Positions 12,352 to 21,884 of a stretch of 64,000 bases of DNA are shown one piece after another. A program made the translations under genes and the position numbers. The notes under the pieces were generated by a model. It made no database searches. It saw only the letters and a program-made list of their open reading frames with translations, and was not told the DNA's origin. The stretch spans positions 6,992,001 through 7,056,000 of the forward strand of contig WPIO01000008.1 of the NCBI GenBank assembly GCA_009760855.2, written 5' to 3'. Origin of the DNA: Cristatella mucedo (Eukaryota > Bryozoa > Phylactolaemata > Cristatellidae). Every line of letters begins with the position of its first letter. Position 1 is the stretch's first letter.

Positions 12352-13917
12352 ATTACTAACATTGATATGACATAGTAGAGAAATTAATTATGGTTTGTAT
12401 TCATGATTATTCTTAGCTACTTTTCTCATTTGCTTAATAATAATACATTTGGTATAGCGCCCTCGTAGAACTCAATCTCTTTCTAGGCACTTTTCATCAG
12501 CTGCAAAGGAAGCACGGTTATCGAATGGTTAGTTGGAGCTGGTTTGGTCTAGCGGTTAAGGTGCTCGCCCCGACCAAGGTCTGACTGAGGTCGTGGGCTC
12601 GAGCCCCGAGGCATATGTGAAGCGCCTGAATAGAGATTAAGTTCTCTTGGGGCACTATATAAATGAATTATTATTATAGCATGCTTAATAAACAACAAGA
12701 ATGACATGGTTCGGCCTAGTATGCACAGGTTATGGAAACTTGAGCTGCTTGGAAAGATGGTGGTATATTCCAGCATGTATTCCGTGAAGCTCCAAAGGAT
12801 ACCACCGACCGACTTGTGTGGTCCAAGGGCTCCCTGTATGATCGAGCTGTAGGCCAAAAGCCATCCTTCATACTTTGCTCTTTATTTAAATGTTAATGTG
12901 CATAACTCGACGTCTTTGGGAAACACCAAGGGTGGATAAATATTAATAGCTGCAGGATACGAACCTGTGGTCGTATGGTTCATGAGACCAGTATTCTAAC
13001 CATTGAGCTACTGTGGCTACTGGCTCCCCAATTGTTAATACTCGGCTTTGATCTGCTTTCTAGCAAAAGAACAGGCCTCGCGTAATTTTTTACTATGTGG
13101 TGCAGACAGTTTTGGTAGATCTTTGACTGGACCTCCGATGAGGACGTGGCGTGTTCTTCTTTCTTTCAACTCCTACGATATTCCTTTTGATTGGTATTAG
13201 CACTTTATAGATCCGACTGAAGGTTCAGCTGAACTTTAAATGAATAGTAGCTGTAGTCAAGTCCCTGTCAAGTCACTTTGGTTTACTGTTTTTATGGGAA
13301 CCTTGTGTATGTGTAGGCGATGACATCATCCTTCCGCAACGTAGATTATGGTCTTACTGTAAATAGCGTGACCCACGGATAGGGTCATCTTTGGGGCTGA
13401 CCAAAGGGCTCGTAGAGTCGACTACTCCCGTGTTTTAGCCCAGGGGTTAGGGGCTCTTCACGACCCTAATATTGGGTTTGAACCCTTCAGCAGGCAATCC
13501 TTTATAGCCCGCTGCAAGCAGGATGATAGCCACTAAGGCTCGTGTGCCGCTATGTAAATGAGGCTGTTTGATCACCTTATTTTTACTTGTTACCCATGCT
13601 GCAGGATCATACTGCTGGGACCGGCAACATGACAGGCCGCTGCTGCCAAACATCTGTCGACCTAGCTTCAGCAAGTGTTTGGGTGTTGATCGTGGCCTGT
13701 AGATGTTTGCTGGGATCAAAATTGGGAGAAAGAGAACTGGGCACCAGTTGCTCTTTTCCTTGAAGCAAACCGTTGTGTTCCTTAGAGCTTTCTTAGTTTG
13801 CAATACCCTGGCGGAGCTTGATAGACTAGTATTCGGCATTGCATTTACCGTCGCCTCGACATGACCCGGCATTTTGAGTGCAAGATGTAGCTCACGTTTT
13901 TTTTTAGGAAACCTATT

Positions 13918-13994
<77 letters not shown>

Positions 13995-14556
13995 CAAGCT
14001 TCTTCGACTGATAAGTTCCTATTCGTTAATGGCAAGCACGAGATGCTGTGCTGGCCACTGTGCACAGGCATCAGGTGAAGTGTGCAGTGTCCAGGCTGGT
14101 TGCAAAGAATCTCACTTGCATGCAGGTCTAGCATTGTAAGCAGTAGTAATGCCCAAGCCTCGCACTCGAGGATCCATCCAGGGTGGCATCAGTCCAGCGC
14201 AGGTTTTGAAGAGTAATTGCATTTTCATTATGTCGGCAGTAGGATCGACTCGTCCCGGCTGAGTTGCCGTGGAGACACTAACGCACTCCATTCGCGAGAT
14301 GAGCAAGTTCTGCTCATACAGTTGACTCGGGTTGGCTTGCCATTATAGCGCAGCCAGCTGGCTCCCAGTCGTTAGCTTCTAGAGCTTCTTAAGATAGCTC
14401 AGCAGCTGACCTGGTCTTAGCTGTATGCTTTGCTGCTGATGCTACCACAATCGATGTAGAGGTCACGGCTCGAGGTCCTTAAAGTTGCTCGCAAGCCTAA
14501 GCTAGCCGAGCACGACCGGCTGCGGCGGACTTCCGAAATGGTGTACAATCGCTGTG

Positions 14557-14638
<82 letters not shown>

Positions 14639-17461
14639 CTCTCCCAATCCTTTACTCTGACAGCAACGTTGCCTTCGTAGCACGATGACTGCGCTGCATC
14701 CTGTCGCGTCCTCCAGCAACCAAATGCTGATCGTGGTGAAGAACCTCAACAATCGCTCCATGTCCTTGGTGGCCACCTTCGAGCGACAGCCTGCCGGTAA
14801 CTGCCATCTCCTTCCTGCACGGCACGTCCACCCGGCCATGCTTGTTTTCTTTCCATTGTGCTGCAAGCTTCTCGCGGCAGAGGCAGCAATGGATGGGCAC
14901 CGTTCGATGTGCATCTTTTCGTCCGTCAAAGGCCAGAGCAAGTCGTCGTGGCAGTCTGCTGATAGCGTGGAACTGTCGGCACTACTTGCAAGCCAGGGTG
15001 ACATGACGTTCTGGTCTATACAGCCGCCCACATCGGCAGATGTTAATGCTAGCAGTAAGTGAAGGCATCATGCCGTTTTGCAATTAGTCTCATTGTTGCT
15101 GCGCAGCAGCTCTGCCATTGCCATCTCAATAGCCTCTGGGTCTTAGCCAATGGTAAGGTGCTTGCTCTTTGCAACCTAGGTTGTAGGTTCGAGTCCTGCA
15201 GTGGGTTATCCTGTATCGACCATTGGGATCAGTGTCTGTAACCATTAAGGCTCTTCTTCTGCTATATAAATGAGGCTGTTGAATTCACTAACTTTTTCTT
15301 CATTTTAATCTGATTTCTGATTGCAAATCCTTTGTCGAACTTGCTTCTTATCGATGTGCCAAACTTTTTCAGTCTGCAGTGCATGGTTCTTTTTTTTATT
15401 TGAGTCAAATGCAAATGACGTGATGTCGCAGTATCTGTGCTTTAGCCTCTTGACTGACACAGCGCAGATCATGAGCAGTTCTTTTTGGTCCAGTATAATC
15501 GACCCGATTTAAGATATAAAAATATATTTAAAAAATTCTGTTCTGCCAAAAGCTGTCCGGTTCAGCCGCCAGTGGCACCACAAAGGCTCACCCGACGTCG
15601 GCGACTGATTCACCTCACAGCAGCTCTGCAGGGCTGGTCGGGTGCCGCAGCCACTTCGGAGCTTCGGCGCTTCCGCTAGCGGTGGTTTCCAGGCTAGCGC
15701 ATGATGGCAGCCTTTACGACATCCAACATGGTTATCACAAGCGCCTCACTCACCAGCTCCAACGACTACTGGTCTCGGCGCCTTTTAGCCAAAGCGATTG
15801 TAGCTCCGGCTTCTGCTCTGCTGCTACTCCTGCTTAATGTCATTCTTAGGCAGCCTCTCCACTCACTTATAGCCAACTCGTGTCCTGGTCAGATAATAAT
15901 AATGGTAATAATAATAATACATGTGTTACAGCACCCTCAGAGAACTCAATCTCTTTCTAGGCACTTTACATTTGCTGCAAAAGAAGCATGCTCAGATAGA
16001 TAAAGGTTAAGACCCCAGTAACATCATAGTTTGCCCACGTGTTTCCTATAATGTAATGTATCTCCGTCTGTAACTCCACAAAGTCATGAAGACCATGTAG
16101 GTGTTAGGCAGGAGAGTTTTGTATAGCGCACTCACAGCCTAAGCGGCTTTCGGAACGCATTCGGTGGCCAACACACTTCGTCTCACACAACAAAGAGAAA
16201 GTGGGAAGCATAGCAGAGTCAGGAGAGCAGCTGAGGTAGTGAGTAACATGGAAATAGCAGCTCAGGACCGCTGAAAAGGATGAGCCATAGTCGGCAGTAG
16301 GAGATTAGTTGTCATTGCATAAGAATTGTGGAAGCGAGTTCCACAGTCTAGGACCCACAGAGCTAAAGCTTCTGTCGCCAACGGTCTTTAAGGGGAGGAA
16401 TGGAACAGCTAATTTATTGTCCATACAGGACCTGAGGGCACGAGGAGGCTGAAGCTGGTGCAGCAGTTCAGCTAGGTATGGAGGAGCCAAGCCGTGGCTG
16501 GCCTTGTGGGTCAGCGTAAGAACTTTGCTCTGTATCCGTTGCTCAACCGGCATCCATCCTAGCTCTTTTAGCAAAGGAGACACGTGCTCAAACCTCTGGG
16601 ACTTGAAGACTAGCCTTCCTACTTCGGCATCGATTCGGCTTTTGCACCACTGGGCCGAAAGCCAGCAGCGTAACTCTGCCCGTTCACGTGCCTTAGTTAT
16701 TCCAGTGAGGTGCCACACCGCCGGGCCCCCCTCTCAGAGACTCGGCGCAATGCGACTGTGCTGCTAGTCGTCTGCTTAATTAGCTCGAGCCTGTTGCTCA
16801 GGCAAAAGTGCTCAGCCTCAGCACCACTCTGCTTCCGACATTTGTGTGACCTGGGCCCCTGGATTTGCAACACATTGCGGCTGTTAGTGGTTGGTGCTTC
16901 CACCTTTGCTCTTTCTTCCATTGGCGGCTGGCACCTGGCACCTGGCACGATTTGCCCTCCGCAAGCTAGTTTTCACATGCGAGAGTCCGGCGGCATCCGC
17001 CGACTACTCGCCCGACCCGAGCCTGTCCGTCCAGCGCAATCTTTGCCTCGTTTGTAGCGACAGTTCGCCTTCGAGTGGACAAACTCAGCATCCCGTACGG
17101 CATGAAAGGTGCCGTGTTCGCAGGTGCTAACAGGGCTCTCGACTTTGATCTCGTCGATCCTGTGGCGAGCCTGCCGCTGGTGCTCGACCTGCCGAGCCGG
17201 CAGCCCATCTGGTATGTCGGCTCGCTTCGAAGAGTAAAGCAGCCGCTAGAGCGTGCCGCCCGGCTGCTCAGCTCGTGCACCTGGTCGCCCCTAGCGTGCG
17301 AGAGGCTCCTCGCCAGTGTGACGTCATTGCTTGCCGTCTTGGTGCCCTAGACAAAACCACGCAGACACTTAGCTCACGCTTTCGTATGGATGCCAGCATA
17401 GCTTGGTGCCTTGGTTCTCTCTCTCTCTCTCTCTCTCTCGTGTGTGTGTGTGTGCGTGTGC

Positions 17462-17517
<56 letters not shown>

Positions 17518-20245
17518 CTGGGACAGTGGGAGGGCGGTCTCGCACGGCTGCTGCTTCGCCGCCTACAGCTTCCCTGGGCTGCGCTCGCGTAGGCACCCGG
17601 GAAAATATTTAGCTCCCCAGGGGGTGCTATACAAATGTCATTGTTAATACTATGGTGTATTAGACAGCAGCAGTACTCCTAAACCCAGATTGTAGGAATG
17701 GCTCGTCACCCCGCCCCTCCTGCAGTGCGTGTGTGTATGCACATCTTTGTTTTTCCCTCGTTCCTTGACCAGTGCTGCCCGGGACCTGTGACTGTTTTGC
17801 TGCCAATGCATTAGCAAGATATATGCATTGAAATGACATGCCATCGGGTCAAAAACACGAGCTAATGCAGGGAGCCCTGGTCTATAAACCCCCACTGATC
17901 ACAATAATTGTCAGTGCCTACAGGTCGTCAGCCTCACCAACAAAGAACACCATTTCGAAGGAGCACACTTAACCTTGCACTGCTAAGACTAGTCTGTGCT
18001 TAGACGGCATCATTAACTCGAATTGACCTAAACAGTCGTCAACGCCAGAAGGTTGGCCAACATCTAACCTCCGTCTGCCTGGCATCGTAGCCGGGACCAG
18101 TTCCTGGAGGCCTGCAACCGTTGTGCCGTCTCCTTTAGGGAAGTTTAGTGGAACAGTGGCCTGGAAGCCAGGCTAGCAAGCCACTAGTAGTCGCTATGTT
18201 TAATAATGAGGCAAGCCGTCTAATGTTTTAGGTGTCTCTTCAAAAAGAACGACAACTTTAATGGGACCATTATGTCACCCATTTCGTTTGTTGCCTCCTA
18301 CTTGCTCGTTAAGACCACAGAGGCGCTCGCTGGCACGACTGGGGCGGTCACGACGCCCAACTTTCCCGGACACTACCCGCTTGGTGGTCTCTACAACTGG
18401 ACGCTGGCCGTGCCGTCGGCAAAGGTCGTTCATGTGTACTTCACCGACTTCGAGCTTGCCAGCAGGCATCAGCTTGTTGCTTACTCTGTGGATGCAGGAG
18501 CCAACACCACCAGCTTTAGCATCCTCGCATCGTGGCAAGGATCATCGCTGCCCGACGACTTTGTCTACAAGAACAGTAAAACGTCCAACGGCTCACTTAT
18601 CTTGGGCTTCTATCTGGACACCACATTGGCTGCATTCGGCGAGCCCCCGGTGGCAGCTTCGGGGTTTCGCTTTCATTACGAACTGCTAGGTGAGGTCCGG
18701 TCCTGGGGGGGGGGCAGGCAGTAGCGTGGGGGACTACGACCGCAAGGTGCATCGTGTTTCGGTGCCCCGGCCGACCCCCACGCAAGCACGCATATGCGCA
18801 AACGCGCTAGCACGTGCACATGCAGGCCATTCAAGGGCTGCTTTGGGGAGCCTTGATATAGTTGCGCGAATGTCAGCAGATGCCGATCGCTTTGATGTTT
18901 TGCTACTTGTTAATCGAGGTGGCAAAAACCTGAGTTCCTAGCTGAATGCATCCCCTTGAGGTGCTGCCATGCATTGGATGGGGCGATGCTCGTGAATGCT
19001 GTCGCTATGGATGGGATGGAGTTATTTCCAGGCACCGCCACACATGTGCCGAGCAGGGCATTCGGCCCAGCCCCTTCGCGAAAGAATTCTTTGCCTCCCC
19101 CTCCTCCTGCCCTCCTGCATGCTTGGTGTACCCACAATTCACTTCTTGCTGCTGCCGTAGACTGTGGAGGCAACATCACGTACGTGAGTGCCATACAGAC
19201 GCCCGGTTACCCTAGCTCCGTCAACCAGACACTCGTCTGCTTGTGGATAATCGACGTGCCGAGGATGGCTGACAGCAACGGCTCAGTCAACATACTGAAC
19301 TACACGCTGACCTTTGTCGGTGCATTAAACGAGACAGAGTGAGTAGTGCGCAGCTGGCCGACCATCGGGCGACGCTCCTTCGATCGGAGCGTTCTCTGCG
19401 GTCTGCTCTCGTCGCGTCGAAGCCGAGTGTCCCCCTGCTAGTGCTTCGTGCTCCCCAACTGGTCCTGTCTGTCTGTCTGTCTCAATACCTGTCTGTTTGT
19501 TCGTCTGTCTCAATATCTGTCGGTTTCTTGCTTGACTCTTGTCATTATCGATGCTTGGCTCGATTGTCACTGGCGACTTCTGCTTCTGCTAGCCATCTGA
19601 GTCTTATGCGACTGTCTGCTGGCCAAGTCTTGCATTGCATGTACACTCCTTTTAGTCCTATTTTCAGCATCCAAATTAGAGACGGCGGTTCGTACGACTC
19701 GGCGCTTGTGTCTGTGCCAGTTGAAGATCGAAAGCCGGTCAACATGCTGTCCTCCAGAAACCAGCTGTGGATCAAGTACAACTTTTCCGAGCAGGCTTCT
19801 GGCGCTAACTCGTCGCGACCAGGAGCGGCTTTCGGCTTGAACTACTTCATTCAATGTACGCAGATTGCCGATGCTGCATCGGCCTTGAGCTGTAGGGTGT
19901 GCAAAGTGTGTATGTGCCGCACGACGGCACGTGACCGTCTGCTCGTATTTTGCAGCCTGCAACTCGTCGGACCAGTGCGACGGCAGCCTGTGCATCCATG
20001 CTTCGTGGCGCTGCGATGGCGTGCCGCACTGCCGAGACGGCGGGGACGAGCGCGGTTGCTACCCAGGCCAGCAGCCGGCGCCTGCCCCTCAGCAGGGCGT
20101 TGCCTACTGGGTGCTGGGCGTGAGCATCGGTGGTGCACTGCTGCTTGGCGTCGTGCTGGCCGTCGCCGCGCCGCCTCTCTACAGGCGCTGCCGCTACCGC
20201 AACTACAGCGAGCTTCGCGACATGATGGCTCCGGTGCCCACCTGA
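4868..20245 (+). CDS. Multi-CUB, LDLa, single-pass membrane receptor (NETO-like layout), 12 exons
   Basis: Proposed exons are 4868-4916, 5012-5209, 6846-6959, 7334-7579, 8824-8922, 9729-9859, 14664-14796, 17058-17211, 18232-18689, 19161-19338, 19668-19855 and 19956-20245. All junctions are GT-AG, phases agree at every join, and the total is 2,238 nt (745 codons plus stop). The product has CUB modules, one LDL-receptor class A module, a membrane helix and a short tail, so it should sit in the plasma membrane and bind ligands or partner receptors outside the cell. CUB modules followed by one LDLa next to the membrane recall the neuropilin/tolloid-like (NETO) proteins, but there are more CUBs and the tail is short; orthology is not claimed. 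The first exon is weak: its ATG has a moderately hydrophobic stretch and a phase-1 donor. Several introns contain LINE, SINE or microsatellite insertions. Confidence 0.8.
5012..6959 (+). CDS. CUB module 1 of the receptor (exons 2 and 3)
   Basis: Exon 2 (5012-5209) follows the acceptor TTTCTCCCCTCAG and ends before GTAGGT. It encodes a CUB first half with two Cys (DCRIQF and IDCLYSY) and the FTFTDFNIT strand. Exon 3 (6846-6959) follows TTGTGTTTCAG, ends before GTGCGT and encodes the second half ([16 protein letters not shown]). Both exons are phase 1-1, typical of shuffled extracellular modules. The intron between them carries a minus-strand LINE insertion of about 0.9 kb. Residues are about 17-120 of the model. 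Confidence 0.8.
5655..6545 (-). mobile_element. LINE family A, 5'-truncated, in intron 2 of the receptor
   Basis: Read on the minus strand it runs from [17 protein letters not shown] and [14 protein letters not shown] through [20 protein letters not shown] and [11 protein letters not shown], then a frameshifted C-terminus, the 3' UTR, the hairpin and (ATT)n at 5,655-5,690. Stops and a frameshift near 6,110 inactivate it. It is antisense to the host gene. Confidence 0.88.
7334..8922 (+). CDS. CUB module 2 of the receptor (exons 4 and 5)
   Basis: Exon 4 (7334-7579; acceptor CTCGTTCAG, donor GTAAGA) encodes a canonical CUB start: [18 protein letters not shown], the second Cys before RWLV, and a DRLVVGDG strand. 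Exon 5 (8824-8922; acceptor TTGTTTCAG, donor GTTGGT) encodes [15 protein letters not shown] and GFSVTFTS, the expected second half. An alternative start at 8,298 after TTTATACAG also keeps phase but runs into TAA after 25 codons, so the direct 7579-8824 join is preferred. Confidence 0.85.
8395..8640 (-). mobile_element. Probable LINE family B 3' fragment in intron 4 of the receptor
   Basis: The plus-strand string GTATGTATCTGCATCTGTAA, the GGGAGAGTTTT block and the run AAAGAGAAGTGAGAGGCATA line up in order with the 3' part of the better family-B copy at 16,030-16,720. The match is diverged and gapped. Confidence 0.5.
9729..17211 (+). CDS. Divergent CUB-like region of the receptor (exons 6-8)
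   Basis: Exon 6 (9729-9859) encodes [15 protein letters not shown] and a Cys pair (DGCSVDP, GSCDSYF). Exon 7 (14664-14796) encodes [19 protein letters not shown], which resembles the last strands of a CUB. Exon 8 (17058-17211; acceptor TCGTTTGTAG, donor GTATGT) encodes [14 protein letters not shown] and ALDFDLVDP. Phases 0, 1 and 2 at the successive joins agree. Similarity to CUB is weak, so these exons rest mainly on splice signals, uninterrupted frame and the matching phase chain into the 18,232 exon, where the split codon TG/G gives Trp. Confidence 0.62.
9860..11970. other. First part of intron 6 of the receptor; nothing recognised
   Basis: Short frames at 10,459-10,653 (Cys-rich, after a CACTTGCAG acceptor) and 10,702-11,064 have no domain resemblance, and the first does not keep phase with the flanking exons. 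No repeat family of this window was recognised. Confidence 0.4.
11975..12345 (+). mobile_element. LINE family A, 3' end fragment
   Basis: The sequence starts at [11 protein letters not shown]-like coding sequence, continues with CATTTAGTGGGTCCCTGTGA and the 3' UTR, and ends with a well-preserved hairpin (AAAGCGCCTAAAG through GAGGGCGCTTT) and (ATT)n at 12,320-12,347. It is one of the least diverged tails in the window. Confidence 0.88.
12430..12725 (-). mobile_element. LINE family A 3' end, split by a SINE
   Basis: Plus-strand positions 12,430-12,535 are the complement of the family-A tail, hairpin and 3' UTR start. The 3' UTR resumes at 12,683-12,725 (GCATGCTTAATAAACAACAAG onward), the next expected block in other minus copies. 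The 12,536-12,682 interval is an inserted SINE on the opposite strand. Confidence 0.7.
12536..12682 (+). mobile_element. tRNA-headed SINE with a LINE family-A tail
   Basis: The head carries an A-box-like GGTCTAGCGGTTAAGG and a B-box-like GGGCTCGAGCCCC about 50 nt apart, as in a tRNA-derived pol III promoter. Directly after comes GAAGCGCCTGAATAGAG, then TTAAGTTCTCTTGGGGCAC and ATTATTATTAT, which is the hairpin and tail of LINE family A. The element is about 140 bp and sits within a minus-strand LINE tail. Confidence 0.75.
12940..13020 (-). mobile_element. tRNA-like (Met anticodon-like) SINE fragment
   Basis: The minus strand reads TAGCTCAATGGTTAGA (A box), an anticodon-like loop CTCATGA and a B box GGTTCGTATCC with near-tRNA spacing. 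The flanking seven-base segments do not pair as an acceptor stem, so this is read as a tRNA-derived repeat or decayed tRNA rather than a working tRNA gene. Confidence 0.5.
13430..13575 (+). mobile_element. tRNA-derived SINE (type 1)
   Basis: A box AGCCCAGGGGTTAGGGG, B box GGGTTTGAACCC, then GCAGGCAATCCTTTATAGCC and the type-1 tail TAAATGAGGCTGTTTGATC. The body and tail recur at seven further places in this window. Confidence 0.72.
13918..13991. repeat. (TC)n microsatellite
   Basis: An uninterrupted TC dinucleotide run of about 74 bp lies in intron 6 of the receptor gene. Confidence 0.97.
14561..14643. repeat. (TC)n microsatellite abutting a splice acceptor
   Basis: A TC run of about 83 bp with one small interruption near 14,634 ends 20 bp before exon 7 of the receptor (acceptor CTCTGACAG). 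It supplies the pyrimidine tract of that splice site. Confidence 0.95.
15110..15290 (+). mobile_element. tRNA-derived SINE (type 1)
   Basis: A box TTAGCCAATGGTAAGGTGC, B box GGTTCGAGTCC, the GTGGGTTATCCTGTAT body and the tail TATATAAATGAGGCTGTTGA. It lies in intron 7 of the receptor gene. Confidence 0.8.
15893..15995 (-). mobile_element. LINE family A, 3' tail fragment
   Basis: (AAT)n, then the complement of the hairpin with T/G wobble changes (AGCACCCTCAGAGAAC through TAGGCACTTTAC), then GCTGCAAAAGAAGC. Tail only. Confidence 0.8.
16030..16720 (-). mobile_element. LINE family B, C-terminal RT region and 3' end
   Basis: Minus-strand coding runs through [50 protein letters not shown] and [17 protein letters not shown], with a stop soon after. 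This is the C-terminal region of another L2/CR1-like LINE, clearly different from family A. The 3' end reads through GTGGAGTTACAGACGGAGAT to an ATTACATTATA-like terminus at about 16,040. Confidence 0.82.
17416..17515. repeat. Compound (CT)n(GT)n microsatellite
   Basis: A (CT)12 run passes directly into an interrupted (GT)n of about 75 bp, in intron 8 of the receptor gene. Confidence 0.96.
18232..18689 (+). CDS. CUB module 3 of the receptor (exon 9)
   Basis: This long exon of 458 nt has acceptor ATGTTTTAG and donor GTGAGG. After about 28 residues of linker it encodes [30 protein letters not shown] and GFRFHYEL: the PNFP-Y start, the W strand, the FTDF strand and the GF-F-Y end of a CUB. The first disulphide pair of typical CUBs is not obvious here. 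Several Asn-X-Ser/Thr sites suggest glycosylation. It ends in phase 1, joining the next CUB. Confidence 0.85.
19161..19855 (+). CDS. CUB module 4 of the receptor (exons 10 and 11)
   Basis: Exon 10 (19161-19338; acceptor TGCTGCCGTAG, donor GTGAGT) starts [20 protein letters not shown], the most canonical CUB start in the gene, followed by VCLWIIDV. Exon 11 (19668-19855; acceptor CTATTTTCAG, donor GTACGC) begins with the IQIRDGGS strand, then [13 protein letters not shown] and FGLNYFIQ, a full second half. The split codon across the phase-2 join reads GA/C (Asp). Confidence 0.88.
19956..20245 (+). CDS. LDLa module, membrane helix and cytoplasmic tail of the receptor (exon 12)
   Basis: After the acceptor TATTTTGCAG the exon encodes a six-Cys LDL-receptor class A repeat ([32 protein letters not shown]). 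The acidic calcium-site residues of the DG-C-DG-DE pattern are kept. A Pro/Gln linker leads to a helix of about 26 residues (from [17 protein letters not shown]), then basic RRCRYR. The tail of about 20 residues contains YSEL, which fits a YxxPhi adaptor-binding endocytosis motif. The stop is TGA at 20,243-20,245. The orientation is that of a type I membrane protein. Confidence 0.9.
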
Positions 20246-20533
20246 TGTGAGCCGGCTGCCACCCACCGTTTGCCCGGCTTTCCTGCAGAGTCGCCACACA
20301 TCGCGTGTGCTTCTACTCGTTCAGAACATAAAGGTGCATGGCCCAAAAAATGAACCCGGTTTTTAAAAGCCATGCCGACCACTAGTCAGGGCTGGCCTCA
20401 GAGTTGAGCCTGAACCTATGCATGCAGTGTTCTTCACGACTAGTTTGCTGCATTTATCGCAATATAAAACCATCATAAACTTTGATTCGTTAGTTACTCG
20501 ATTTACTTCCCCACATGTATCCGAGACTTTTCC

Positions 20534-20539
20534 AATAAA
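20534..20539 (+). terminator. Polyadenylation signal of the receptor gene
   Basis: AATAAA lies 289 nt after the stop codon in an otherwise gene-free stretch, giving a 3' UTR of about 300 nt. No other canonical hexamer was noted between the stop and this site. Confidence 0.6.
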
Positions 20540-21029
20540 TTCCTGTGCCTCTAGCGGTTGCTTGCTTTGGTCAAATTAGCCAGCTCTACGGTGAGAAGCA
20601 GCTGAACCGTCACGTGACTGCCCGTCTGTGTTCGGATAATTGGTCTTGCGTCAGCATTTCATTCCGGCCCCCCCCCCGTGGCACTGCTACTCGTGCGGCT
20701 CGCTCTGTTTATTGAGCCGAGGTGGCAATGAATCAGTCACTTCTCTGCTCGAGTCTTGCTCTGCAGTGTCGCAGTAGGTGTGCACATTTCTAATGGTGGG
20801 GGGGTTGGCCTGAAAAAAGATTGCCTGCCCTGAAGAATGCCTATTGGGCTGTCGTCTACAATGCGAATGGACATATATGGGTGGTTAGTAACTTCTTCGA
20901 ACAATGGCGAATACTTTCCAGAGAAGTTGTGCTAGAACCACTGCTACCCGAGCCTGTGCACTCACAGTGAGCGTGAGCATTTAACTTCCTAGCTTCGACT
21001 CTATTTAGGTGAGCCGTGATGGCATACAC

Positions 21030-21175
21030 TAGGTAACGTAGTTGCTATTCACGGCCTCGGTCCCGATGTTCTTGGTACGAATCCTGCTGTGGGCGATCCT
21101 TTATTGCTGCTGCAAGCTGTGGCGATGGTCTTTAAATCTCTTCTGCCGCCATACAAAAAGAGGCGTTTAAATCAG
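21030..21175 (+). mobile_element. tRNA-derived SINE (type 1), diverged
   Basis: B-box-like GGTACGAATCCTGC, GTGGGCGATCCTTTATTGC and the tail CTTCTGCCGCCATACAAAAAG with AGGCGTTTAAATC match the type-1 body in order. The A box is decayed. Confidence 0.68.
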
Positions 21176-21626
21176 TGAGTATTTTTGTTTTGTCCTGCCT
21201 TCGACATGCAGCTCGAGTTCGAGCGGAGTTCGCTCTCCTGTTTGGAGCAGGAGATAATACACCAATTTCGCTTTGTCTCGGTTGCGAAATTTAGAGTTAT
21301 GGCTTGAAGAAGTAACTGTCGTTTTCGCTTCGAGCCAAGGGCAGCTGCCGGAAAACGATGGATTTTTGTGAGCCGAGCAGTCGGGGATAGTAAATCAAAG
21401 ATGTGCGTGAGTGACTCACCCACTTCTCAAAGAGTCGCCGTCTATGCTACTGTGTAAGGGAGGAGGTAAGAAGCTTCGCTAGACAGCTGGGTCGTTTCTT
21501 CTGCACAAAAAGTCATTGACATTTCAAAACGACCGAGCTCGTTTTGCAATAAGATCTCTCTAGAAATGTTGATCAGAATGTTAACTTGATTGAGTCTGCT
21601 TAGTGCGACTTGAATTATGTTCTTCT

Positions 21627-21743
<117 letters not shown>

Positions 21744-21884
21744 CATTGCGATATTTATTTGACCCTAGACACTTGAAAACCGGCAGGCTAGCGACCTGAC
21801 TTAATATCTACAAAGAGGAGACACCACAGCAACAGCATCGCCAATGCGTATTCGCATTACATTTGGGCGATGCACAATTCATCG

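Noticed and set aside
13913-14134. Arg/Glu-repeat proteins encoded by the (TC)n tracts
   Set aside because: Translations of a dinucleotide microsatellite. The same applies to His/Thr and Tyr/Ile repeat frames at 17.4, 21.6, 32.4 and 33.1 kb.
15541-15880. Open frames after CTGCCAAAAG in receptor intron 7
   Set aside because: No CUB or LDLa pattern, poor pyrimidine tract, and the exon chain is complete without them.
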